Positions 13,701 to 24,140 of a stretch of 64,000 nucleotides of DNA are shown piece after piece. The position numbers and the translations under genes are program-made. The notes under the pieces are model-generated. The model saw nothing but the letters and a program-made list of their open reading frames with translations. It did not search any database and was not told where the DNA came from. Source of the stretch: Mesocentrotus franciscanus (Eukaryota; Echinodermata; Echinoidea; Camarodonta; Strongylocentrotidae). The DNA is taken from positions 2,137,495 through 2,201,494 of the forward strand of contig CP137666.1 in NCBI GenBank assembly GCA_037976565.1, read 5' to 3'. How positions within the stretch are numbered: the first letter of the stretch is position 1; every line of letters starts with the position of its first letter.

Positions 13701-16020
13701 ACCTCTTAGAGATGAGTAGAGACATTACCTTTTCTATTCAATAGAAATATATCCTTCACACTAAAAGTGCACTGTGGACTGCTTTAATAAACAATGAAAA
13801 TACATATGTCTTGCTTATCACAGACTGTTAAAGTCATGTTTTCACTTTTCTCCTTTCATCTGCCTATTTTTCCTGGATTCTGGTAAATTGAAGGAATAAT
13901 TTATAGGCCGTAACATAATTTTCTTTAAAGATTAAAAATACACTGACAACTTTTATAGTTTTCCTGATTTGTTTAAGTAATAAAGTTTAGGCTACAATGT
14001 ATATTTGTCTGTATAACATTCATTTTCATGTTGACAAACCAAATCTACAATGAATTGTAAAACTTTCTGTGACTGATATGCACAAGATTGAAACATGTCA
14101 CTTTTCATTTTAACATTACATTTACAAGGCATCACTTCATGTTGCCAATTTATGTGGTGATGGTGGTAGTCGGGGTGGGGTGGGTTGAATGACGAAATGA
14201 GCAAACTGTTCATCAATCAAACAACATCTCAGTATTACGTTGCAAAGGCCTATTACTAGAGCAGCTCATCACATTAAAATGCAGTAGGCCTACATGTATG
14301 TGAAATATACAGTATGATATGGGGCGGCGAAGGGGCGTGCCAGGACGCTCAACAAAAATAAAGCTGTCACTTCTGACTTTGGATTTAACAACAAATATAC
14401 ATCAAATTACACTGACTTTTTGGAAGGGGTCCAGAATTGAACTTTTTACAATCTGAGCCTTATATAAAAACTTCAAAATCTTGGTGTCGATCAAGCCCTG
14501 ACTAACCATCATAAAAATTTGTCATTTATGATATTGTCCAACATATATCTTTAAATAATTATGAAATATTGCACGTAAACTTCTTTAAGGTACTGTTTGA
14601 AATCAATTGTCCATGATAACCAACCTATCCGGACACACAACATGTTAGTACTGGTATGCAAATAAAGATAGTCCTTCATGATCATGCACACAGTCTTGGT
14701 GTATGATATACTACAAACTATAGGCATGCATGAGACATTGACACCTCTATTACTACTGCATTTTGTCAATTAAACAGCAACTTGAAACATAAGTCAATGT
14801 TCAGGGCAGTAGTAAAAGTTTACTTAATGCTGTTGACAGCAGTAGATATGCTCATATTCCTTCTAAACTTGAACTGTAACCAGGGAGGTGAAAGAAAGGA
14901 GGTGAAACTCTTGTAATTTATTCAAACTCATTCGTGAGTTCTAAAGCGTAACAATGGGATGTGTAACATTCCACTTGGCTTTGAAGTTCCATGCTCCGAA
15001 CCGCGCTTCCACTGCGGGGACTTTCGAAGCCAGGCACCAGTTTTACATTTATTACAAAATATTAAATTACCGGCAAAATTTCAGTGTAAATCAAAAATTT
15101 TATTTGGGGATTGTATTGGGAAAAGTGCATCAAACAAATTTTCAAATTTAGTACTCCGTCCTTCCTATAATTTGTGTGCCAGAGTTGGTAAAAGAAAATT
15201 ACATCCTGACAAAAACTCAATATTTTAGGATAATGCGCTAATTTGTGCATGTTTTAATGTCCCGTTATTTAATCCATGATTTACAATCTTTAACAACATT
15301 AAGTTTGCTAATGCGTGTTTTCGCGTGTTTTTATATTTTTGAAGTTAAAAAAGGATGAAATTACACAAGTTTGTGTTCGCTTGTTCTACTCTTTACACAT
15401 TCAACAATGGATGAGAAATCATTAAAAGGGACAGCGAACAGTTGCTGCGATACCATTTTCTGATGTAGGAATTCAAAATCCTGAAATTTCATGCGCTCTT
15501 TTATCTTACCACCTGGTCAACAGTTGCAGATAAGCGCATAACTTTTCGGCGGCGTGAAGCATGGGGTCAAAGGAGAGCGGCTTGATTCCAGTCCTTCTCT
15601 ATCACGTCCCTGCTGTAACACTGGACAGATACTTGTGTACATTGTATGTAAGTGTACATTGCTTGGTACAGTGTATCTTGTGGATTTGAGATGAGCAAGC
15701 TACACATACATGTGTATGTAAGTGTAAGTACCAAGGTAATTAATGCCACCATCGAAGAATGTTATTGAAGATGGCAGTATGTTTAATGTACAGGTCAAAC
15801 AAATGTACAAGTAGGTCAGTCCAAATCTTCCTTTGAATTTGACAAGTACCATGTACTGCAATTTAGTGTTCCTGGATCAATTCTTTCCATTCTAACCATG
15901 AATAGAGATGCACATTACATGTAATCAACAATTTAATCTTGAACATTGAAGTATGAGGAAGGAAATCATAATTAGCAAATTTTTTTCTTCTGTTTTTCAA
16001 AGTGATTGAATTCAGTTTCA
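10773..16020. other. AT-rich spacer without a recognisable gene
   Basis: No supported exon was found. ORFs near 13300-13745 and 14950-15230 are short, show no recognisable protein family and lack convincing splice partners. The DNA is AT-rich, with scattered ACATGTA motifs. Confidence 0.5.
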
Positions 16021-16431
16021 TTACCGTAATTAACGTTGTATAAACCGCCCTCGTGTATTAACCGCACCCCTCTTTTTCGCCCTTTGAAAAGAAAAAAAAA
16101 ATTGTTAGAATCGTTGATTTTACCGGCGTTTACGACACAAAGTAAGCCGACGAAAAGAAACAAATGAATGAAGAAAATAATTGCCGATACCACCAGCCTT
16201 TGAGAAGAAAAGAGACATCGCGGGAGAGAAGCGAAAACAATCGCTGATATTTAATAATTAGGCTTTTAATTTTATAACAAAAAATAAGCCGACGGAAAGA
16301 AAATAAAAATAAAAACTAAAAGTAAGATTCAAAGTTATCACTGATACAAATTAGTACGGCACATCGCACCAGGAAAGAAAGATGTCTTGTGATAAACAAA
16401 AATCACAATCTAAAAGCAGTAAAGATCATAG

Positions 16432-17235
16432 CTTATGGGCGGCCAAAAGGGTCAAAATTAATAAGGGAAAATAAACAAACAATGATAGAAATAAACCTAG
16501 ATTCAGAAATAGACATGAAGATAATGCAAAAATAAAGACAACCTCACAATTTAAGATCACTACAAAAATAAATCAACTTTCAAAATAAATATAACACAGG
16601 AATAAAGACAATTTCAGAATTAAAGATAACTGCAAAAATAAGGACAACCTCCGAATTATAAAGAAAGCCTCGGACATAAATAGATGTCTGCAGAAATAAA
16701 GACAACCACAGAATTAAATATAAATGCAAAATTAAAGACAACAGAATTATAAAGAAAGCTTCGGAGATATAAAGTTATATCTGCCCAAATAAAGCAACCA
16801 CAGAATTAAAGATAACTGCAGAAATAAAAACAATCACAGAATTAAAGATATCTGCAGAAATAAAGACAACCACAGAATTAAAGATAACTGCAGAAATAAA
16901 AACAATCACAGAATTAAAGATATCTGCAGAAATAAAGACAACCACAGAATTAAAGATATCTGCAGAAACAAGGACAACCACAAAATCAAAGTTTAGAAAG
17001 ATAGATAACGACTTAAAATTAAGTCTACTATAAAAACAATATGCCCGCAGAATTATACTACCAAATACAAATACATGATCAAAATCGCAAACAAACTGAC
17101 AATAAGAGGACAAGAGAGGGTGCATATGTAACTATAGCTATACCGGCGTACGTGCGACCGTTCCTATAGCCCCAGCTAGCTATGTGTACGTCCTATATTC
17201 ACCACGAGAGGAACTAAATTACTTGTCTTCAGACT
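16432..17235 (+). repeat. Left arm of long inverted repeat
   Basis: This arm matches the reverse complement of about 19087-19890 almost base for base by eye, from the phrase GGGCGGCCAAAAGGGTCAAA at its outer end to ATTCACCACGAGAGGAACT at its inner end. Differences are isolated substitutions and a few short indels near the inner end. Arm and partner could form a stem of about 800 bp with a loop of about 1.85 kb. Confidence 0.85.
16780..16982 (-). repeat. 36-bp tandem repeat in left arm
   Basis: Units containing TTTCTGCAGATATCTTTAAT recur every 36 bp, alternating between two slightly different versions. Because 36 is a multiple of three, the array stays open and gives a repetitive hydrophobic (IFNSVVVFISAD) reading frame with no gene character. 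Confidence 0.8.
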
Positions 17236-17599
17236 TTACATCCCGGCCATGCCAGCTCAGAGCTCTTACTTAATTATAACATCAGCTATAGTATGGCGGA
17301 TAATAATAGAATTACAGAGGGAACTGCATGAGATTTAATTGGAGCGCTACATGCCGTATTGACCACATTAGAGCCAGTAGGCCTACGTACGCCACAATAA
17401 CGATTAAGTAATGTTTAATGTCGTCAGATCAGATGCCTGTGGCTCTGTGATGTGAATGTGTGCATGTTTAAAACTCTAGCAGGCTAGGGCCCCATGCAGG
17501 CCCGGCCGGCTGCGCTGCCCAGCCCAGCTCAGTCTGTATATACCCTCCGCTACTCACCCTGAATGGAGGACACACTGCACCGACTGAGCGCATGAGCTG

Positions 17600-17985
17600 G
17601 GGTTTCAATTTTAAAGCCCTACTGTACTCCTTTCGCCAGGAGGGATTAGAGGGATTAGCGTGTATTGCAGCTGTACTCTTCACCATCTTACGTAATAGTG
17701 TAAACAAACTCTTAATGGGGCTCTGGCTGAAAGGAAATGAGAAGTAGGAAATATATATTTTGCTTCTTTTAATATATCTTCATGTCCAAAAGTCACTCAT
17801 AATTTAGATGAAGACCAAAATGAAAGTTCGAACGAAGCAAAATGACCCAGAATTGGCGATATAACAAAAATATTAACTCTGAAAACTATATCACTCTTTC
17901 TCATTTCTATCACCCCTTCACAGTTCAAGGTCTCGGCAGGGGGATAACATTGGACAGTGCTAGCGTTTACTTTAGTTTAGGCCGT
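17600..17985 (+). repeat. Direct repeat copy 1 inside the foldback loop
   Basis: This block shares long identical stretches with about 18536-18935, including AGGGATTAGAGGGATTAGCG, CTTACGTAATAGTGTAAACA and GTTCGAACGAAGCAAAATGA, in the same order and orientation. The second copy differs by small indels and a CT-rich expansion. Confidence 0.8.
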
Positions 17986-18535
17986 TCCAAGTATTGTGTC
18001 GTGCATTCTTACTATAGGCCAAGCCTTGAAGGGCAACCCAACCCTTCTAATAAGTTCATCAGAGAAACAGAATGGCGAAAGTTTGAAATAAATCGGACCA
18101 CTATTAAGAAAATTATGAGTGTTTGAACTTTGAGATCACTTTAGCAATGTAAATCTCAAATCTGCAATTTTGTAAGTGGATTGTGACGTAGTGACGGATT
18201 ATTCTCCCGTTTGTCGTGGAGAAAAATATCACTTATTTCTGTTTTTCTCCCAAGCGCCTTCACTCTCGGGGCACTACTGAAAATATAGTATGGAGAGTAC
18301 ATTGGAGAGATCATTAATACAGGTCCTCTAAAAAGAAAAGACTATCCCGAGTCATATATTTATTAAAAGATGATATTTTAGTCCTTTTGTGTATGAGAGC
18401 AAATGGGAAACTTTCAAATATTCTAAACTTTCTAATTTGTTGTCCGATTTCATTCAAACTTTCATCAGTATGCTTCTTTGATTTTTTTCTACATTATTCC
18501 AGACAAGTTTGCTATTGAAGTGTTGAAAGTCAAAT

Positions 18536-18935
18536 GGGGGTTTCAATTTAAGCCCCTCTGCACTAGTTTGGCCAGTAGGGATTAGAGGGATTAGCGTGGA
18601 TTGCAGCTGTATACTCTTCATCATCTTACGTAATAGTGTAAACAAACTCTTACTGGGGCTCTGGCTGAAAGGAAATGAGAAGTAGGAAATATATATTTTG
18701 CTTCTTTTAATATATCTTCATGTCCAAAAGTCGCTCATCAAAATGAAAGTTCGAACGAAGCAAAATGACCCAGAATTGGCGATATAACCAAAATTTTAAC
18801 TCTGAAAACTACCACTCTTTCTCCCTTTCTCTATCTCTCTTTCATGCTTATCTCTCTCTCTCTCTCTCTGTCACCCCTTCAAGGTCTCAGCGGGGGGATT
18901 ACATTGGACAGTGGTAGTGTTTACTTTAGGCTTAA
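18536..18935 (+). repeat. Direct repeat copy 2 inside the foldback loop
   Basis: This is the second copy of the block at 17600-17985. It has gained a (CT)n run near 18849-18870 and lost a short segment before the GTTCGAACGAAG motif. No LTR-type TG...CA ends or primer-binding site was seen, so I do not call these LTRs. Confidence 0.8.
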
Positions 18936-19086
18936 TGCTATCTCAGTTCTAAAAGCGTTGAAAGTTAAATCAGTAGGTCCATGGTCAAATGGGTTTTTTC
19001 GTCATGAGAGTGTGTGTGTGTGTGAGTGGGTGAGAAAGAGAGAGAGAGACGGACAGATAGTGACAGATGAGAGATAATTGTGAGTC

Positions 19087-19890
19087 TGAAGACCAGTAAG
19101 TTCCCCTCGTGGTGAATATAGGACGTACACAAAGCTAGCTAGGGCTAGGAACGGTCGCACGTACGCCGGTATAGCTATAGTTACATATGCACCCTCTCTT
19201 GTCCTCTTATTGTCAGTTTGTTTGCGATTTTGATCATGTATTTGTATTTGGTAGTATAATTTTGCGGGCATATTGTTTTTATAGTAGACTTAATTTTAAG
19301 TCGTTATCTATCTTTCTAAACTTTGATTTTGTGGTTGTCCTTGTTTCTGCAGATATCTTTAATTCTGTGGTTGTCTTTATTTCTGCAGATATCTTTAATT
19401 CTGTGATTGTTTTTATTTCTGCAGTTATCTTTAATTCTGTGGTTGTCTTTATTTCTGCAGATATCTTTAATTCTGTGATTGTTTTTATTTCTGCAGTTAT
19501 CTTTAATTCTGTGGCTGTCTTTATTTGGGCAGATATAACTTTATATCTGCGAAGCTTTCTTTATAATTCTGTTGTCTTTAATTTTGCATTTATATTTAAT
19601 TCTGTGGTTGTCTTTATTTCTGCAGACATCTATTTATGTCCGAGGTTTTCTTTATAATTCGGAGGTTGTCCTTATTTTTGCAGTTATCTTTAATTCTGAA
19701 ATTGTCTTTATTCCTGTGTTATATTTATTTTGAGAGTTGATTTATTTTTGTAGTGATCTTAAATTGTGAGGTTGTCTTTATTTTTGCACTATCTTCATGT
19801 CTATTTCTGAATCTACGTTTATTTCTATCATTGTTTGTTTATTTTCCCTTATTAATTTTGACCCTTTTGGCCGCCCATAATAGCTAGCAT
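19087..19890 (-). repeat. Right arm of long inverted repeat
   Basis: This is the partner of 16432-17235, in inverse orientation. The two arms encode the same spurious reading frame on opposite strands, which makes the inversion easy to see. High similarity implies a recent origin or continuing gene conversion. Confidence 0.85.
19325..19520 (+). repeat. 36-bp tandem repeat in right arm
   Basis: Mirror copy of the 36-bp array in the left arm, with about five full units built around TTATTTCTGCAGATATCTTT. The order of the two unit variants is the same as in the inverted left array. Confidence 0.8.
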
Positions 19891-21101
19891 GCGCCAGCCC
19901 GGCCCAACAAGAATTTTATTCGGCTGTGAAAATTACCGTAGCTTGATCAATCGAGCGGGACGCCGGCGGAGGTGGACGGCCATATTGTTTTTATTGTTAT
20001 TGGGAGATTAACTCAACACAAAAGGTTGGTGAGTCTTAGCAATGTTTAACATGAAACAATGAGATCTCGGACAAAACATAGGGAACCTTTTGACTGGGAT
20101 AGCGTCAGTCTATGTCTAGTACACGTTGTCTCTTTTGTCCTTCTCTCCAGTTGGTTACGGATTAAGAGGAGATCGGACTTGTCTAGGCACGCCCGACGGC
20201 TAGGGGTGGCTACGGTGTGCGATGGGCTGCCAAATACCCGCTCTAGAAAGCGTGGCTTCTCGGCCAGAAGGTGCCGTCATTCCACTGATATTTCTCATTA
20301 AATTTAGTTTACTTATTAAATAATAATAATAATAACACCGGTGGAATAAGTAAAACAACATTAGAATAGACGGACTTCACACAATTTGCATTAGCCTAGA
20401 TCTAGAATCTATGATTAGTCCATGTTACACAAAAAATTCGTAAGAATGACCTAGGCTCACATCAATACGAAATTACGAATCATTGAATTAATAATAGTAT
20501 TTAAAAATTATACGACATAATCCCCCTTTTCGAGAAGTCTCTGAATAAAATGTTATTTATAAATCATCAAATCTATCTCTTTAAATTAAAAAACATTTTC
20601 CCTTTATTTGTTTAAGAAAGGAGGTTGATTCATGATTATAATTTTATTCAATTATTGAAAGAGCTCTGAAGACGAGACTATGTATCATGTAACCGTACCG
20701 AAATACACTCGAAATCCCAACGCCCACCACCCGACATTTATTAAGAATCGACAAACATCTCTCTTCAGGATAGTTAAAATCATCAATCAACCAGAAATAT
20801 TACCATAATAATAGTTCACAAAATAAAATATTGCATATTTGTAGGTTGATGACAAGTATTTATATACAATATCTCGCTAGAAAGACAAACATTTTTTCCA
20901 TCGTCACGGATTTCTTCATATGACTACACATATTATTACACGTGGGGCAATGGACATTCTTATCCACCGCACGTACGTCAACTCTCCAACACAATTATGA
21001 TCGACTCGGTAGTGACAGAGCACAATTATGGGCCCAAAATTTCACATTTCGCATCATAGGAATTACATGAAAATTATTAGATCAAGATTAAAATATAACA
21101 T

Positions 21102-21419
21102 TCACATTAGATATATTTTTTCTGATGTTAGAACTTCAAATGGATGATTTGAAAAGCGTTGAAAACGAGTGTCACTTTCAGGACGATGGTTTCTAACTAA
21201 ACCAGGAACTTCAGGATATTTGTTGCACATCATTTTGAAGATTATATTTTCCTCTACATAAATATATGACGTAGTATAAGGAATTTCCTGCGATAACCAA
21301 TGACAAATCTGCATTTCGGGGGACATCCCCCCATCCTCTCCTAAGCGCGAGCACTCTCTGTGACACAATTTGACCGCTGCTGAACGCGGAGATTGTAACA
21401 TACCTAGAATTTTCAGCAT
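21102..21419 (-). CDS. Hypothetical 105-codon ORF just inside the right end of the composite element
   Basis: An ATG-initiated frame runs on the minus strand from 21419 to a stop at 21102. The ATG lies about 10 bp inside the terminal repeat region, where a transposase or captured exon would start. The peptide begins MLKILGMLQSPRSAAVKLC and contains several Cys and His residues, but no zinc-finger spacing or transposase motif that I recognise. Codon use is less AT-skewed than in nearby random ORFs. It may be a decayed first exon of the element's own protein or chance. No product is assigned. Confidence 0.2.
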   Translation of the reverse strand: MLKILGMLQSPRSAAVKLCHRECSRLGEDGGMSPEMQICHWLSQEIPYTTSYIYVEENIIFKMMCNKYPEVPGLVRNHRPESDTRFQRFSNHPFEVLTSEKIYLM

Positions 21420-21785
21420 GATGCATGTCTGTATGGGTGTATAAACCGCACCCCGACTTTTGATGTTTACCGACGGTAAAAAAAGTGCGGTTAATACACC
21501 GTTAATTACGGTAAGATCATTTGGATAAATGATGGTTAGTCAACAAACATTTTCCTCTTTACTTAATTAATACATATTGTTTGAACATGTAGAAAACAAT
21601 CTTGAAACTTGAAATAAAGTTCAGTAGAATCCATTATATTCTTAGCATTAATACAGTGATGACTTTCAGAATGGCACCAGGCATGCATCTTTGTATTAGA
21701 GGGAGAGGGTAGAATGAAGGCCTAAAGCTCAGACATTTTGAGCACCTTCTCTGCCATTGGCCTGTTATCTTTCCAGCATGCAAAG

Positions 21786-22766
21786 TAGTGCTGTAAGTCA
21801 GGCACCATGTTCGGGTTCGGTTCGGTTCGGCAGAGTTCGGCATTTTTTTACCCGAACTTGGTTCGGTTCGGGGTTCGGTAATATAATAGCAAGCAGCCTA
21901 ATAGCTACGGTGGTCGGCGCCGGGCGGCCGGGCAGGCCCGACCAACACGGAGGACTTATGCCCCACTCCTGATGAAAACACTGCTTCCGACCGGCACGTA
22001 TTTCACATAAAAACTGCTTTAAACGTCACTATTTTAGTACTTACATTCATATTTCCGTTTTTAATCGTGTTTTACTTGCAGTTTTACAAGAATCATGTTT
22101 TCAATTTGAAAAGAAATGATACTTTTTAAAGATTTGCCGAGACGGTTGTTGTCTAATGTTACGAGTCATGCAAGCTGCCATCTTGAATATACCGATGTAT
22201 ACGTTATAATACACAGAGATAGCAGCCCAGGCTCGCTCGATTGCCGTTATAATAAATGTTTATTTTTAATGGGGTAAATAATAAAATTCCAAATTTTCCT
22301 GAATAAATAAATCAGAATACTATAATATGTATTTATTTCGTTATTTAGATGGTAAAATTTGTCCGATATTATTACAATTAATTTTTTTATTTTTTTATTT
22401 TTGGGTTTGAGCCGAACTTGTTTTGATCAGTGCCTAATAGGCACGTGTATTCTAGCTTGTTTATAGCTTGCGATCGCGACGTTGCAGAGGTCAGGATTTG
22501 GGATTTAAATGGCGTCAGTGAAGTCGCGCCCATGACTGCAGAGGCATGAATCACAAAGGAGGAAAATGGGAAAAAGTAAATATAGAATGAGCAATCATGA
22601 CATGAAAATTAGGTATAAAATGACAAGTTAATTAGCCTGCAAAAACGTTTAAAATTTTTCTGCGAACATCCGAACCAGGCCTTTGTGTTCGGTTCGGTTC
22701 GGCTCGGTTCGGAAGTGCCATGTTCGGCGAACTTCCGTTCGGTTCGGCGGTTCGGCTACAGCACTA
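21786..22766. mobile_element. Non-autonomous hAT element, 981 bp, 8-bp TSD
   Basis: The ends are TAGTGCTGTA and TACAGCACTA (perfect 10-bp inverted repeats), flanked by the 8-bp direct repeat ATGCAAAG at 21778-21785 and 22767-22774. An 8-bp duplication and this kind of terminus are typical of the hAT superfamily. Both subterminal regions hold clusters of GTTCGG hexamers, about eight or more per end, likely transposase-binding repeats. The interior shows no transposase ORF. Confidence 0.88.
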
Positions 22767-23752
22767 ATGCAAAGACACCATTCCCAAAAGGTTTGTTATT
22801 TCTTCTTTCACAGACATACAGAGGAAAAAGAATCTTTTGCCTCTAAGTCAAATCATTTCTTCTGACATTCTACAATTTATGTAATTGCACCAAGTCTCAG
22901 ATTTCTCTTACAATGTACCAGTTAGAGTAAATGGAAATGTCAGTTGCCTGCAAACATTCCTCAGGCAGTTTCATTCTAAACAACATTCTTAGTACTGACT
23001 ACATTTCATACATTTGAATATAAAATTCATAATTTTTTCTAACCAAAGGCTATATGACATGGCACACTAAATGTTAAGTGTGATTGCAGTAAAATAAGGC
23101 ATGCACAAAACCTGCATAATAGAAAATACTGTGCCATTGTACTGCTAGTATAACCAAAGGAGACAAGGGGGCAGTCTCCCTCCCTCCCTCCCTGACAAGT
23201 GTCCAACCAAGAAAAGAAATATAGTATCTGACATTTCAGTTCAGCGAGGAAATTATTGCAGGGTAAATAACCATCAGAATAAATAAATTTTTCGCTACTG
23301 GTATGTTCCCTTGGTGAAGTATGGGAAGCACATATTTTTATGATTTCTTAGAAATAAAATGAGAGCTGCCAACTGTTACAATTAGTATTTCAAATCTCTA
23401 TCAGCTAGAAATTAATATTTTGTTAAGGAATTAATCAGTTCCTTAGAAAGGAATTAAAGCTCTGGTCAAAGAGTTGCTTATAAGCTTACATGTACACATG
23501 CTTTCTTAGCAGAACCATCTCTTAGGCTTAAGCTGTTTACAATTAATTTCTAACCTACTCTGGCAGATAAAAAATCTCTAAAAGTGTGAAGTGATACACA
23601 AGAGTATGTCTGTCAATCATATGATCAGGCATGAATCATGAATTCAATCACTACAATTCAGATTTTCATCTATAAAAATGAAATGACCCCAATCAATAAT
23701 TGTCCACTCAACCTCACACCTTTTTCACTCTTGAACTCATAAACAAGAGCCC

Positions 23753-24140
23753 CATTTACACTGCAAAAAAACATTGGTTTTGTGAACTACAATTTACACT
23801 ACTGGAAAACCATAAAAACTGTCAGTATTTGCTAATTCTGTTTTGTTTGTGTGTGAGTTGTGCGCATGAGTGATTTGTCGCCTATGTTCAACATGTGTTA
23901 GCAAAAAGGTTACGAGAGTCACGTAAACAACCAGCATAATTCACCAGTGCTTAGAAGCAAATTTCTTCTTGGAGAGATTGTTGGCAAAAACGAGTGTAGT
24001 TTTGGCCGGCATATAAAAAACACACACTCCACTTTTTTTCCTGGGTTTTACGTTGTGTTTATGGGTAGTTGGATAGCAACTTCTGACTAAACTCCAGAAT
24101 GTGAGAAAAACCTAGGGTTTTTGCTTGCAGTGTAAATGCC
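23753..24140. mobile_element. Probable TIR element, about 388 bp
   Basis: The left end reads CCATTTACACTGCAAAAAAA and the right end, reverse-complemented, reads GGCATTTACACTGCAAGCAA, giving an imperfect terminal inverted repeat. No convincing target duplication was found, so the superfamily is open. There is no ORF. Confidence 0.5.

Larger units (their letters stand above)
16021..21515. mobile_element. Composite TIR/foldback element, about 5.5 kb
   Basis: The left end reads TTACCGTAATTAACGTTGTA and the right end, reverse-complemented, reads TTACCGTAATTAACGGTGTA; both continue into AACCGC(A)CC-type sequence. Nested inside are two nearly identical inverted arms (about 16432-17235 and 19087-19890) and two direct repeats (about 17600-17985 and 18536-18935). 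No clear target duplication was found. A 105-codon ORF near the right end is the only possible coding remnant. The superfamily is not identified. It could be one large foldback transposon or several nested insertions. Confidence 0.6.

Noticed and set aside
16775..17125. Hydrophobic 116-codon ORF and its twin at 19187-19657
   Set aside because: Both come from the 36-bp tandem array in the inverted arms. They resemble a membrane protein only because the unit is T-rich.
17600..18935. The two 400-bp direct repeats as LTRs of a retrotransposon
   Set aside because: No TG...CA ends, primer-binding site, polypurine tract or gag-pol frame; the internal segment is only about 550 bp.
20059..20301. Arg-rich 80-codon ORF in a GC-richer patch
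   Set aside because: It has no recognisable family or splice partner and sits inside the composite repeat element; it may be a decayed element segment, but coding status cannot be supported.
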